From an uncultured bacterium (GTDB lineage: Bacteria > Bacillota_I > Bacilli_A > RF39 > UBA660), in the NCBI GenBank assembly GCA_949285775.1, contig CASEAD010000087.1, forward strand, positions 1 through 14,099: a stretch of DNA of 14,099 nucleotides, read 5' to 3'. The notes beneath the pieces are model-generated. The model saw only the letters and a program-made list of their open reading frames with translations. It was not told the origin of the DNA and ran no database searches. Position numbers and translations under genes: made by a program. Positions 5,866 through 13,238 of this stretch are shown here, piece after piece. Positions within the stretch are counted from its first letter, which is position 1; the number at the start of each line of letters is the position of its first letter.

Positions 5866-7620
5866 CTATTTTTTCCACTCAATCATCCACTTATTATAAA
5901 TTGAAGCATTTGCACTCTGAGGTTCCGGAGAAGGAAGTTGCATTTTAACTATCATAGGAATCTTCATCATTCTACCAAACGCGACACAAGTACCAGATTG
6001 TAATGACTTTTGCTTTTCAATTACATCAGCACTAATATTAGGAACCATCTTCCTTATATAATCCAAATCAGTTGGATGAGTAATCTTAAAAATTAGAAAA
6101 TTACTACATTGTGATATAACAGTTTCAGAAAGCTCAGTAGGCCTTTGCGTGATTAAGTCCATAATAACTCCAAACTTTCTACCTTCTTTAGCAATTCTTT
6201 CAAATATATTATACCCCAAAATGTTAATATCATTGTCATTTTGTACATATCTATGAGCCTCTTCAAGCATTAAATGTAAAGGCATAGCCCCTCTAGTAGG
6301 AAGCCCCTTACAAAATTTAAAAATCATTCTACAATAAACCTTAACTAAAGCCTTAGCAAATCTATCATCAATTTCTTCCAATACAAAATTTATAATTTGT
6401 GCTCTCTTATCTGAACCCACCATAATTATATCTGTAATAAACTCACTAGCATTACAAAACTTACCATAATCAAATATCTTTTTTAGACTACTATTATTTA
6501 AAGTATGTAATCTAACTTTTAAAGCCATAGCCTCACTATAAGATTTTTCATTTAAAAGCAATCCTTCTGATATTAAAGCAAAATTAAGAGCAACTTCCAG
6601 ATCATCTAAGGTAAAATATATTGGTACATAATCCTCATTCCATCTTGTTGATTTATCTATAAATTGTTGAATATATTCCGCTATTAATATTCTCTCTGCA
6701 AACTCTCCCTTACTATCAATCTCAAAGCACTTTCTAAATTGTCTAGTATATCCTATTCCTGGCACTTCCACATCAAGATTTAATTCATCAGTATGACAAT
6801 CTGCTAAAATAGAAAAAATCTGATCTCTTATTCTACCAGCAGTTTGATTAGTATACAAAACAGATACAATAGCACTTGCTATCAAATGATTTTTATATCT
6901 TTTTGTTTCTTCATCATTTCTAGCAAATGTAGATACTAAACTTAACATCTTTTCAATAATAGATATTTGCGAATAATCAGTAACATCAAGTAAGTTGGCG
7001 TAATCATCTACACTAAGCAACCACAAAGGTAATTTAATTTGATTATCACTCTCTGATCCAGTAGAGTACATCTTATAATTATAATTTATATTAATAGAAT
7101 TAATACTCTTGAAGGCATTATCATACTCATTAGTATTATTAAAAATAAAAATATTACTATTAAAGGGTATTTTGTCAGGAATAGTAAACAAATTTTGTAC
7201 AAACCTAGATACTCCATATGTTTTACCACTACCAGTATTACCAAATATAGCACTATGATTACTCCACATCTCATCTATATTAATCTTAACTGGATAATCA
7301 TTATATAATGGTGAAAGACCTAATACCATACTCTTATCATCATTATCTCCAACTAATTCACCAAGTTCTTCTTGATTAATAATTCTAACCTTAGCAGACA
7401 AAGTAGGCTTTCTTATAATACCACTATAAAACCTACCATCTCTAAATTCACCAAGAAATGTAATTTTTACCTGACCATTGTCAATTTCTTCTACTTCACC
7501 CAATATTTTTTTTGCTCCATCCTCAAAAATAACATTTAAGTTTAATAAATCATCATTACTTTGATTTTCAAGTTCAACCATCGCATAGTTCTTACTTATA
7601 GCGGTTATCTCTTTAAACAT
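5866..7620 (-). CDS. HerA-type hexameric ATPase (DUF87, FtsK/HerA superfamily)
   Basis: Predicted DNA-translocating ATPase. 584 residues: an N-terminal beta-rich HAS-barrel-like region (1-100), Walker A GNTGSGKT (127-134), an alpha-helical insertion, Walker B LMLEEAH (450-456), the HerA-typical IAKEGRKFGV (476-485), and QRPTELSETVISQC (492-505). The start at 7620 is chosen because AGGAGG (7627-7632) lies 6 nt upstream; upstream Met codons would add a hydrophobic, low-complexity stretch and overlap the promoter. It has its own extended -10 promoter and is followed by a hairpin, so it is a monocistronic unit. HerA works with nuclease NurA in archaea, and bacterial relatives occur in SIR2-HerA and similar anti-phage systems; no such partner is encoded here. 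It is transcribed toward oriC, against the expected rightward fork. Family assignment is firm, the role unknown. Confidence 0.9.
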   Translation of the reverse strand: MFKEITAISKNYAMVELENQSNDDLLNLNVIFEDGAKKILGEVEEIDNGQVKITFLGEFRDGRFYSGIIRKPTLSAKVRIINQEELGELVGDNDDKSMVLGLSPLYNDYPVKINIDEMWSNHSAIFGNTGSGKTYGVSRFVQNLFTIPDKIPFNSNIFIFNNTNEYDNAFKSINSININYNYKMYSTGSESDNQIKLPLWLLSVDDYANLLDVTDYSQISIIEKMLSLVSTFARNDEETKRYKNHLIASAIVSVLYTNQTAGRIRDQIFSILADCHTDELNLDVEVPGIGYTRQFRKCFEIDSKGEFAERILIAEYIQQFIDKSTRWNEDYVPIYFTLDDLEVALNFALISEGLLLNEKSYSEAMALKVRLHTLNNSSLKKIFDYGKFCNASEFITDIIMVGSDKRAQIINFVLEEIDDRFAKALVKVYCRMIFKFCKGLPTRGAMPLHLMLEEAHRYVQNDNDINILGYNIFERIAKEGRKFGVIMDLITQRPTELSETVISQCSNFLIFKITHPTDLDYIRKMVPNISADVIEKQKSLQSGTCVAFGRMMKIPMIVKMQLPSPEPQSANASIYNKWMIEWKK

Positions 7621-7645
7621 AAACTTCCTCCTATCATATACCATA

Positions 7646-7674
7646 ATTTTAACACAAAAAAATAAATATATAAA
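7646..7674 (-). promoter_or_regulatory. Putative promoter of the herA-like gene
   Basis: Minus-strand TGTTAAAAT (7654-7646) is an extended -10. TTTATA (7674-7669) lies 17 nt upstream and matches TTGACA at four of six positions. The implied leader of about 20 nt carries the strong AGGAGG. Confidence 0.5.
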
Positions 7675-7724
7675 TAAAAATAACGAAAAACCACCTAAAA
7701 ACATTTTTTTTGTAAACATAAATG

Positions 7725-7753
7725 TTGACATAACAAAAATTAAAATATATAAT
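7725..7753 (+). promoter_or_regulatory. Consensus housekeeping promoter of rpmH
   Basis: TTGACA (7725-7730), 17-nt spacer, TATAAT (7748-7753): both hexamers are perfect. A second TATAAT follows at 7753-7758 but with the wrong spacing. Expected to be very strong, fitting a ribosomal protein gene next to oriC. Confidence 0.88.
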
Positions 7754-7783
7754 ATAATAGCGTTTTGATTTGGAGGTGTAATA

Positions 7784-7924
7784 ATGGCAAAAACACAAGG
7801 CCCAACTTTTCAACCTAATAACAAGAAAAAAGCCAAAACTTGTGGTTTTAGAGCACGTAAAAGTAGTAAGGGTAATGTATTAAATAGTAGAAGAGCAAAG
7901 GGAAGAAAAAAATTATGTGCTTAG
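7784..7924 (+). CDS. rpmH: 50S ribosomal protein L34
   Basis: Small basic protein of the large ribosomal subunit. 46 residues: the family signature PTFQPNNKKKAKTCGFRAR, then RRAKGRKKL near the C-terminus. GGAGG at 7772-7776 lies 7 nt before the ATG. Compared with Bacillus L34 (44 residues) the N-terminus is longer (MAKTQGPTFQPN instead of MKRTFQPN) and the loop between KSSK and VL is about two residues shorter. Two cysteines (20 and 45) are present. The position, divergent from dnaA and upstream of rnpA, is universal in Bacillota, although here a HerA-like gene intervenes on the dnaA side. Confidence 0.95.
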   Translation: MAKTQGPTFQPNNKKKAKTCGFRARKSSKGNVLNSRRAKGRKKLCA

Positions 7925-7945
7925 GCTATCTCATAGCCTTTTTTT
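7923..7945 (+). terminator. Terminator/attenuator overlapping the rpmH stop
   Basis: AGGCTAT (7923-7929), 3-nt loop CTC, ATAGCCT (7933-7939), then T to 7945. A perfect 7-bp stem with a U tract. It starts inside the rpmH stop codon, so terminating ribosomes may influence folding. Confidence 0.85.
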
Positions 7946-7972
7946 ACATTATAGCATTTTAAAGTATATAAT
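7943..7972 (+). promoter_or_regulatory. Putative rnpA promoter nested in the terminator T tract
   Basis: TTTACA (7943-7948) uses the last bases of the T tract as -35; TATAAT (7967-7972) follows after 18 nt. This would let rnpA-yidC-jag be transcribed independently of rpmH. Confidence 0.55.
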
Positions 7973-7996
7973 ATATAGGAAAGGAATTGATATTTA

Positions 7997-8338
7997 ATGA
8001 AAAAAAAACAAATCATTAAATCAAGCTTAGAATATACAGAAATAATCAAGAATTCTCCTTACAAAAAGAATAACTATTTTATTATTTACTATAGAAATAA
8101 TTTTAAAACCAATAGATATGGAATATCAGTTCCCAAAAAAACTGGCAAGGCAAATATAAGAAATAAAATAAAAAGAAGAATAAAAAATATCATAGATAAT
8201 AACGAATTTACTATACATACCCCTTATGACTATGTTATAATAATAAGAAAGAGATTATTAGAATTAAACTATCAACAAATAGAAACAAATCTTATAAATC
8301 TCATAAAAAAGATAGGAGATAACAATGAAAAAAAATAA
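7997..8338 (+). CDS. rnpA: Ribonuclease P protein component
   Basis: Protein cofactor of RNase P, which matures the 5' end of tRNAs by binding the catalytic RNA and the pre-tRNA leader. 113 residues, usual length. The family signature is visible as YGISVPKKTGKANIRNKIKR (about 61-80), containing the RNR-type motif IRNKIKRRIK, and the hydrophobic strand DYVIIIRKR follows. AAAGGAA (7980-7986) is a moderately spaced ribosome binding site. The end overlaps the start of yidC by 14 nt, implying coupling. Confidence 0.95.
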   Translation: MKKKQIIKSSLEYTEIIKNSPYKKNNYFIIYYRNNFKTNRYGISVPKKTGKANIRNKIKRRIKNIIDNNEFTIHTPYDYVIIIRKRLLELNYQQIETNLINLIKKIGDNNEKK

Positions 8339-9248
8339 AAAAATATTATTAGTACTATTTTTATCTTTAACACTACTATCAGGTTGTACCCAAAATTTAA
8401 AAGATGAAGATAATCAAGTAGTAACAAATGAAAAAACAGGACAATCAATAACAGAAAATATAATTTGTAAACCTACAAACGAAGATGTAATAGAAATTTA
8501 TGAAGAAAATGGAGTAGACATAAGTGAATTACCAAACTGTGAAGATTTTAATCCTTTAAGTAATTACGAAGGATTATGGACTAGTATCTTTGTAAAACCA
8601 TTAGCGTGGGTTATTATTCAAATAGGAAATATTCTAGATAGTTATGGATTATCAATCATTATTACATGTTTACTAATAAGATTAGTATTAATGCCAATAA
8701 CACAAAAAACTGCAATGCAATCTGAGTTAATAAAAAAAGCCCAACCAGAATTAGAAAAACTTGAAAAAAAATACAAAGGAAAAGAAAGTCAAGAAGATCA
8801 AACTAGAAAAGCCCAAGAAATGATGATGATATATCAAAAATATAAAATAAATCCCTTATCAGGATGCTTATTATCATTCATTCAGTTACCACTACTATTT
8901 GCATTCCTAGAAGCAATAAATAGAACCCCAGCACTATTTGAAAATGACTTTTTAGTCTTCCAAATGGGAACCACACCATGGGTTGGTATATTCCAAAATC
9001 ATAACTACTGGTATATATTATTACTCGTATTAATTCTTGGAACAACCTTCTTCTCCTTTAGAAAAACAATGAAAGATCAAGCAGCAGGAATGGCTCAGAT
9101 GAAATATACTTTATATTTTATGTTAGCTATAATAGCAGTAGCGTCATTAACCTTGCCAGCAGCATTAGGACTTTACTGGATAACTTCAAGTCTATTTACC
9201 ATTTTCCAAAATATCTACGTTGAGAGAAAGAAGGTAAAAAATGGATAA
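8325..9248 (+). CDS. yidC: Membrane protein insertase YidC/OxaA (lipoprotein type)
   Basis: Inserts and folds membrane proteins, alone or with the Sec translocon. 307 residues. The lipoprotein signal peptide ends in LLSGC with Cys21 as the lipidated residue, as in Gram-positive YidC1/SpoIIIJ. The 60KD_IMP core begins near residue 90 and has five hydrophobic segments. Arg119 in CLLIRLVLMP is the conserved hydrophilic-groove arginine; a charged coiled-coil hairpin follows (about 135-170, EKLEKKYKGKESQEDQTRKA). Between the lipobox and the first core helix lies an extracellular segment of about 65 residues with two cysteines (48 and 72), longer than in B. subtilis SpoIIIJ. The start at 8325 has AGGAG (8314-8318). 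It overlaps rnpA by 14 nt and jag by 8 nt. Confidence 0.95.
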   Translation: MKKNKKILLVLFLSLTLLSGCTQNLKDEDNQVVTNEKTGQSITENIICKPTNEDVIEIYEENGVDISELPNCEDFNPLSNYEGLWTSIFVKPLAWVIIQIGNILDSYGLSIIITCLLIRLVLMPITQKTAMQSELIKKAQPELEKLEKKYKGKESQEDQTRKAQEMMMIYQKYKINPLSGCLLSFIQLPLLFAFLEAINRTPALFENDFLVFQMGTTPWVGIFQNHNYWYILLLVLILGTTFFSFRKTMKDQAAGMAQMKYTLYFMLAIIAVASLTLPAALGLYWITSSLFTIFQNIYVERKKVKNG

Positions 9249-9852
9249 ATACATATTTGAAGCTAAAACTAAAGAAGAAGCTATAAAAAAAGCTAGTCAA
9301 GAACTAAAAATAACAGAAGAAAATATGATAATTGAAGTCCTAGAAGAAAAACAAGGAATATTAAAAAAACTAGTAAAAATACAAGTAATTAATGTAAATG
9401 AACTAATAAATTATATCAAAGATACTACAACTGAAATAACAACCTTAATGAACATAAATATAAATTTAGAAGTAAGAAGAAGAGAAAAAAATATATCTAT
9501 TACAATATTCTCAGATAACAATCCAATACTAATAGGAAAAAATGGTAGAACTATTCAAGCCCTACAAAATATTATAAGACAAATAGTTTTACCTAAAATA
9601 AATAATGAATTTCAAATAATAATAGACGTAGGAAATTATAAAGAAAATAGAATTCATAATATTGAATACCTTGCTAAAAAAACCGCTAAAGAAGTTGCTA
9701 AAACAAAAATAGAAGCTAAACTGGATAGTATGAATTCCTATGAAAGAAGAGCCGTACATAATATCCTATCTAAAAATAAATATGTATATACAGAAAGTTA
9801 TGGCGAAGAACCAAATAGATATGTTGTAATAAAACCTAAAGAAGAAGTTTAA
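9241..9852 (+). CDS. jag: RNA-binding protein KhpB (Jag/EloR)
   Basis: RNA-binding protein that, with KhpA, affects cell elongation and envelope synthesis in Gram-positives. 203 residues. Jag N-terminal domain at 1-50 (YIFEAKTKEEAIKKA and EVLEEKQGILKK), a KH domain with the GKNGRT loop (99-104) around 75-140, and an R3H domain with MNSYERRAVHNIL (164-176) in which Arg and His of RRAVH are the defining residues. AAAGAAGG at 9227-9234 precedes the ATG by 6 nt; the start overlaps the yidC stop (ATGGATAA). The pairing with yidC is conserved in Bacillota. Confidence 0.95.
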   Translation: MDKYIFEAKTKEEAIKKASQELKITEENMIIEVLEEKQGILKKLVKIQVINVNELINYIKDTTTEITTLMNININLEVRRREKNISITIFSDNNPILIGKNGRTIQALQNIIRQIVLPKINNEFQIIIDVGNYKENRIHNIEYLAKKTAKEVAKTKIEAKLDSMNSYERRAVHNILSKNKYVYTESYGEEPNRYVVIKPKEEV

Positions 9853-9864
9853 AACCTTCTTTTT
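9838..9864 (+). terminator. Weak putative terminator after jag
   Basis: AAAGAAG (9838-9844) and CTTCTTT (9856-9862) can pair around an 11-nt loop, followed by a few more T. Only two G-C pairs, and it overlaps the last jag codons. It is placed where rnpA-yidC-jag should end. Confidence 0.35.
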
Positions 9865-9899
9865 CTATTTAAAATCCCATTTCATTTTTACTTAAAATA

Positions 9900-9908
9900 T
9901 GCTAAAAT
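9900..9908 (+). promoter_or_regulatory. Putative mnmE promoter (extended -10)
   Basis: TGCTAAAAT, an extended -10 differing from the ideal by one base in the hexamer; no convincing -35. It lies 23 nt before the mnmE ATG and resembles the mnmG and herA elements. Confidence 0.45.
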
Positions 9909-9931
9909 AATACCAATTAAGGAGGCAAAAT

Positions 9932-11284
9932 ATGAATGATACAATAGCAGCAATTTCCACTGCCTTAGGAGTAGGAGCAATATCCATAATAAGAGTTAGT
10001 GGAAATGATAGTCTTAATATAGTAAATAAAATTTTCAAAGGAAAAGATCTAACTAAAGTACCATCCCATACTATTCATTATGGCCATATTATATCAAATA
10101 ATGAAATAATAGATGAAGTCTTAGTAACAGTAATGCTTTCTCCTAAAACATTTACAAAAGAAAACATTGTAGAAATAAACTCTCATGGTGGAATAGCAAC
10201 CACTAATAAAGTATTAGGACTAGTACTCAAAAATGGAGCCCGTTTAGCAGAACCAGGAGAATTTACTAAAAGAGCATTCTTAAATGGTAGAATTGATCTA
10301 ATAGAAGCTGATGGTATAATGAACTTAATAGAATCCAAAAATGAAAAAGCTAGAAAACTATCCATAAATCAGTTAAATGGTAAAGTATCCAATTTAATTA
10401 GAGAACTAAGAGATAACTTAATTGAGATAATATCAAATATTGAAGTAAATATCGATTACCCAGAATATGAAGATATAGAAGAATTAACTAATAATGATAT
10501 ATATCCTAAAATAAAAGAATTTAAACAAAAACTTATCGATATTATAAACAAATCTAAAGATAGTAAAATATTAACCTTAGGAATAAATATAGGTATAATT
10601 GGTAGACCAAACGTTGGTAAAAGTAGTCTATTAAACTCCCTATTAGAAGAAGAAAAAGCCATAGTAACAGATATAGAAGGAACAACTAGAGATATAGTAG
10701 AAGGATCAATAACTCTAAACGGTATTATTTTAAATATAGTAGATACAGCCGGTATAAGAAAAACAGATAATATAGTAGAAAAAATAGGAGTAGAAAAAAG
10801 CTTAAATATTATAAATAAATCAGATTTAATTATTCTATTACTAAACAATAATGAACCATTAACTAACGAAGATAAAAAATTAATAGAACTAATTAAAAAC
10901 AAAAATAGCATAATATTAGTAAATAAAACTGATCTAGACTCTAAAATAGACTACTCTCTCCTACCAAATAATATTATTAAAATAAGTGTCAAAAATAATG
11001 AAGGACTAGATGAATTAAAATCAAGAATAATAGAATTATTTAACTTAGAAAAATTAGAAACAGACGATTTAACATATCTAAGTGATGCAAGAAGTATTGC
11101 CTTGTTGGAACAAGCACTAATTAAAATTAATGATAGCATTGACTCCATTAAAAATGATGAACCGATAGATATGGTAGAATTAAACTTAAAAGAATCATGG
11201 AATATCTTAGGTGAAATAATAGGAGAAACATATACAGATGAATTACTAGATGAATTATTTCAAAGATTCTGTTTAGGAAAATAA
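9932..11284 (+). CDS. mnmE: tRNA modification GTPase MnmE (TrmE)
   Basis: With MnmG it installs the aminomethyl or carboxymethylaminomethyl group at C5 of U34 in tRNAs reading codons that end in A or G. 450 residues, full length. The N-terminal folate-binding domain (1-118) starts MNDTIAAIST; NSHGG (83-87) and EPGEFTKRAFLNGRID (107-122) are conserved. The helical domain encloses the G domain: G1 GRPNVGKS (224-231), a G2 TTRD region, G3 DTAG (271-274), G4 NKTD (331-334). The C-terminus is the diagnostic FCLGK (446-450) with catalytic Cys447. AAGGAGG (9919-9925) precedes the ATG by 6 nt. A hairpin and a separate promoter divide it from mnmG. Confidence 0.97.
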   Translation: MNDTIAAISTALGVGAISIIRVSGNDSLNIVNKIFKGKDLTKVPSHTIHYGHIISNNEIIDEVLVTVMLSPKTFTKENIVEINSHGGIATTNKVLGLVLKNGARLAEPGEFTKRAFLNGRIDLIEADGIMNLIESKNEKARKLSINQLNGKVSNLIRELRDNLIEIISNIEVNIDYPEYEDIEELTNNDIYPKIKEFKQKLIDIINKSKDSKILTLGINIGIIGRPNVGKSSLLNSLLEEEKAIVTDIEGTTRDIVEGSITLNGIILNIVDTAGIRKTDNIVEKIGVEKSLNIINKSDLIILLLNNNEPLTNEDKKLIELIKNKNSIILVNKTDLDSKIDYSLLPNNIIKISVKNNEGLDELKSRIIELFNLEKLETDDLTYLSDARSIALLEQALIKINDSIDSIKNDEPIDMVELNLKESWNILGEIIGETYTDELLDELFQRFCLGK

Positions 11285-11321
11285 AATAATAATTATCTCT
11301 AAATATTCTCAAAAAACTTAA

Positions 11322-11351
11322 GAAATAGTTAACTATGACTATTCCTTTTTT
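11322..11351 (+). terminator. Putative mnmE terminator
   Basis: GAAATAGT (11322-11329) pairs with ACTATTCC (11338-11345) with one mismatch around an 8-nt loop; six T follow. The core ATAGTTAACTAT (11325-11336) is itself palindromic, so alternative folding is possible. Confidence 0.55.
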
Positions 11352-11361
11352 CTACAATATA

Positions 11362-11370
11362 TGTTAAAAT
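11362..11370 (+). promoter_or_regulatory. Putative mnmG promoter (extended -10)
   Basis: TGTTAAAAT directly after the mnmE terminator, without a clear -35. An in-frame ATG at 11361 overlaps this element, which supports the later start at 11400. Confidence 0.45.
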
Positions 11371-11399
11371 ATATACCGTTAAAGAAAGCAGTGATATAT

Positions 11400-13238
11400 A
11401 TGAAAGATGAATATGAAATAATTGTAGTAGGTGGTGGTCACGCGGGATGCGAAGCAGCCTTAGCGGGCGCTAGAAAAAATCACTCTACCTTACTTGTTAC
11501 AGGAAGTATTAATAATATTGCTACCATGCCTTGTAATCCATCTATAGGAGGCTCCGCTAAAGGAATAATTGTAAGAGAAATTGATGCTTTAGGAGGAGAA
11601 ATGGGAGTAAATGCTGATAAAGCAGTTCTTCAAATGAAAATGTTAAACTCATCTAAAGGGCCTTCTGTTCATTCCTTAAGAAGCCAAGCAGATAAAATTA
11701 CTTATCCCCAAGAAATGTTGAAAACTCTAAAAAATCAGAAAAATCTAGATATTTTAGAAAGTATGGTTGAGGATCTAATAGTAGAAAATAAAACAGTCAA
11801 AGGAGTAATATTAGAAAATAGCAAGAAAATATACTCTAAGATAGTAATACTAACTACAGGAACTTATTTAAAAGCAGACATCCTAAGAGGGTCAACCAGA
11901 ACAAGAAGTGGTCCAAATGGAGAAAAACCTTCCCAACATCTAAGCGATAAATTAAAAGAATATGGTTTTGAAATATTAAGACTAAAAACAGGAACCCCAC
12001 CAAGAATTCAAAAAGATTCCATTGATTTTACCAAAACCAAACTAGAACCTGGCGATGAAGAAACATACACATTCTCTCATGACCTACCAGCAATATATAA
12101 TGTTAATAATCAAATACCTTGCCACTTAATATATACTACCCCAACTACTCATAAAATAATTCTAGATAACTTAAATAAATCAAGTATGTATGGTGGACTA
12201 AATGACATTAAAGGAATAGGTCCAAGATATTGCCCATCAATTGAAGACAAAATAACAAGATTTATTGATAAAGAAAAACATCAACTATTTTTAGAACCAG
12301 AAAGCTTATATTATGATGATATATATTTACAAGGATTCTCAACCAGCATGCCAGAAGATATCCAAGAACTAATGGTTCATTCCCTTCCTGGATTAGAAAA
12401 TGCTAAAATATTAAAATATGCTTACGCCATTGAATATGATGCAATATACCCTACTCAAATAAAAGCAAGCTTAGAAACAAAAATTTTAAATAACTTATTT
12501 ACAGCCGGACAAATAAACGGTACTAGTGGTTATGAAGAAGCCGCTGCTCAAGGATTAATTGCCGGAATCAATGCCTCACTAAAACTAGAAGAAAAAGACC
12601 CTTTAATATTAAAAAGAAATGAAGCTTATATAGGCGTATTAATAGATGATCTTGTTACCAAAGGAACAAATGAACCATATAGAATGTTAACATCAAGAGC
12701 AGAATACAGACTATTATTAAGACATGATAATGCTGATCTACGATTAAGAGAATATGGTTACCAAGTTGGTTTAATTGATGAAGAAAGACATAATAAACTA
12801 ATAAAAAAAGAAAAAGATATCCAAGACTTAAAACAAAAATTAAAAGAAATTAAAATAACTTCCCAAAATATTAAAGGATCATATGGAACTAACCTATATG
12901 ACTACCTAAAAGACCCTCATATTAAACTAAGTGCAATAAAAGAACAATATAACCTATTATATAGTAACGAAGTAATAGAACAAGTAGACATCCAAATTAA
13001 ATATGAAGGGTATATCAAAAAAATAGAAAGAGAAGCTGGGAAAATGTTAAAAAACGAATCAAAAAAAATACCAGATAATATTGACTATAGTAAAATATTA
13101 AACCTCGCTAGCGAAGCAAAACAAAAGCTAGAAAAAATAAGACCAACATCCATCGGACAAGCCCTAAGAATAAGTGGTGTTAACCCCTCTGATATCTCGA
13201 TATTAATGGTATATTTAAGGAAGAATTATAATGAATAA
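11400..13238 (+). CDS. mnmG: tRNA uridine-5-carboxymethylaminomethyl modification enzyme MnmG (GidA)
   Basis: FAD- and NADH-dependent partner of MnmE in U34 modification. 612 residues from the chosen start, normal length. Rossmann FAD motif VVGGGHAGCEAA (9-20), the conserved CNPSIGG segment near 46-52, and the C-terminal-half signature NGTSGYEEAAAQGLIAGINA that closes the FAD site. The helical C-terminal domain with GVNPSDISILMVYL binds MnmE and tRNA. The start at 11400 gives the family N-terminus; the in-frame ATG at 11361 would add 13 residues but coincides with the promoter. The ribosome binding site is weak (AAAGAAAG, then AGTGAT). The stop overlaps rsmG by 8 nt (ATGAATAA). Confidence 0.97.
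   Translation: MKDEYEIIVVGGGHAGCEAALAGARKNHSTLLVTGSINNIATMPCNPSIGGSAKGIIVREIDALGGEMGVNADKAVLQMKMLNSSKGPSVHSLRSQADKITYPQEMLKTLKNQKNLDILESMVEDLIVENKTVKGVILENSKKIYSKIVILTTGTYLKADILRGSTRTRSGPNGEKPSQHLSDKLKEYGFEILRLKTGTPPRIQKDSIDFTKTKLEPGDEETYTFSHDLPAIYNVNNQIPCHLIYTTPTTHKIILDNLNKSSMYGGLNDIKGIGPRYCPSIEDKITRFIDKEKHQLFLEPESLYYDDIYLQGFSTSMPEDIQELMVHSLPGLENAKILKYAYAIEYDAIYPTQIKASLETKILNNLFTAGQINGTSGYEEAAAQGLIAGINASLKLEEKDPLILKRNEAYIGVLIDDLVTKGTNEPYRMLTSRAEYRLLLRHDNADLRLREYGYQVGLIDEERHNKLIKKEKDIQDLKQKLKEIKITSQNIKGSYGTNLYDYLKDPHIKLSAIKEQYNLLYSNEVIEQVDIQIKYEGYIKKIEREAGKMLKNESKKIPDNIDYSKILNLASEAKQKLEKIRPTSIGQALRISGVNPSDISILMVYLRKNYNE

Noticed and set aside
7621..7731. Hydrophobic N-terminal extension of the HerA-like protein (apparent signal or membrane segment)
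   Set aside because: AGGAGG directly before 7620 and a promoter within the stretch indicate that it is untranslated; the hydrophobicity comes from T-rich DNA.
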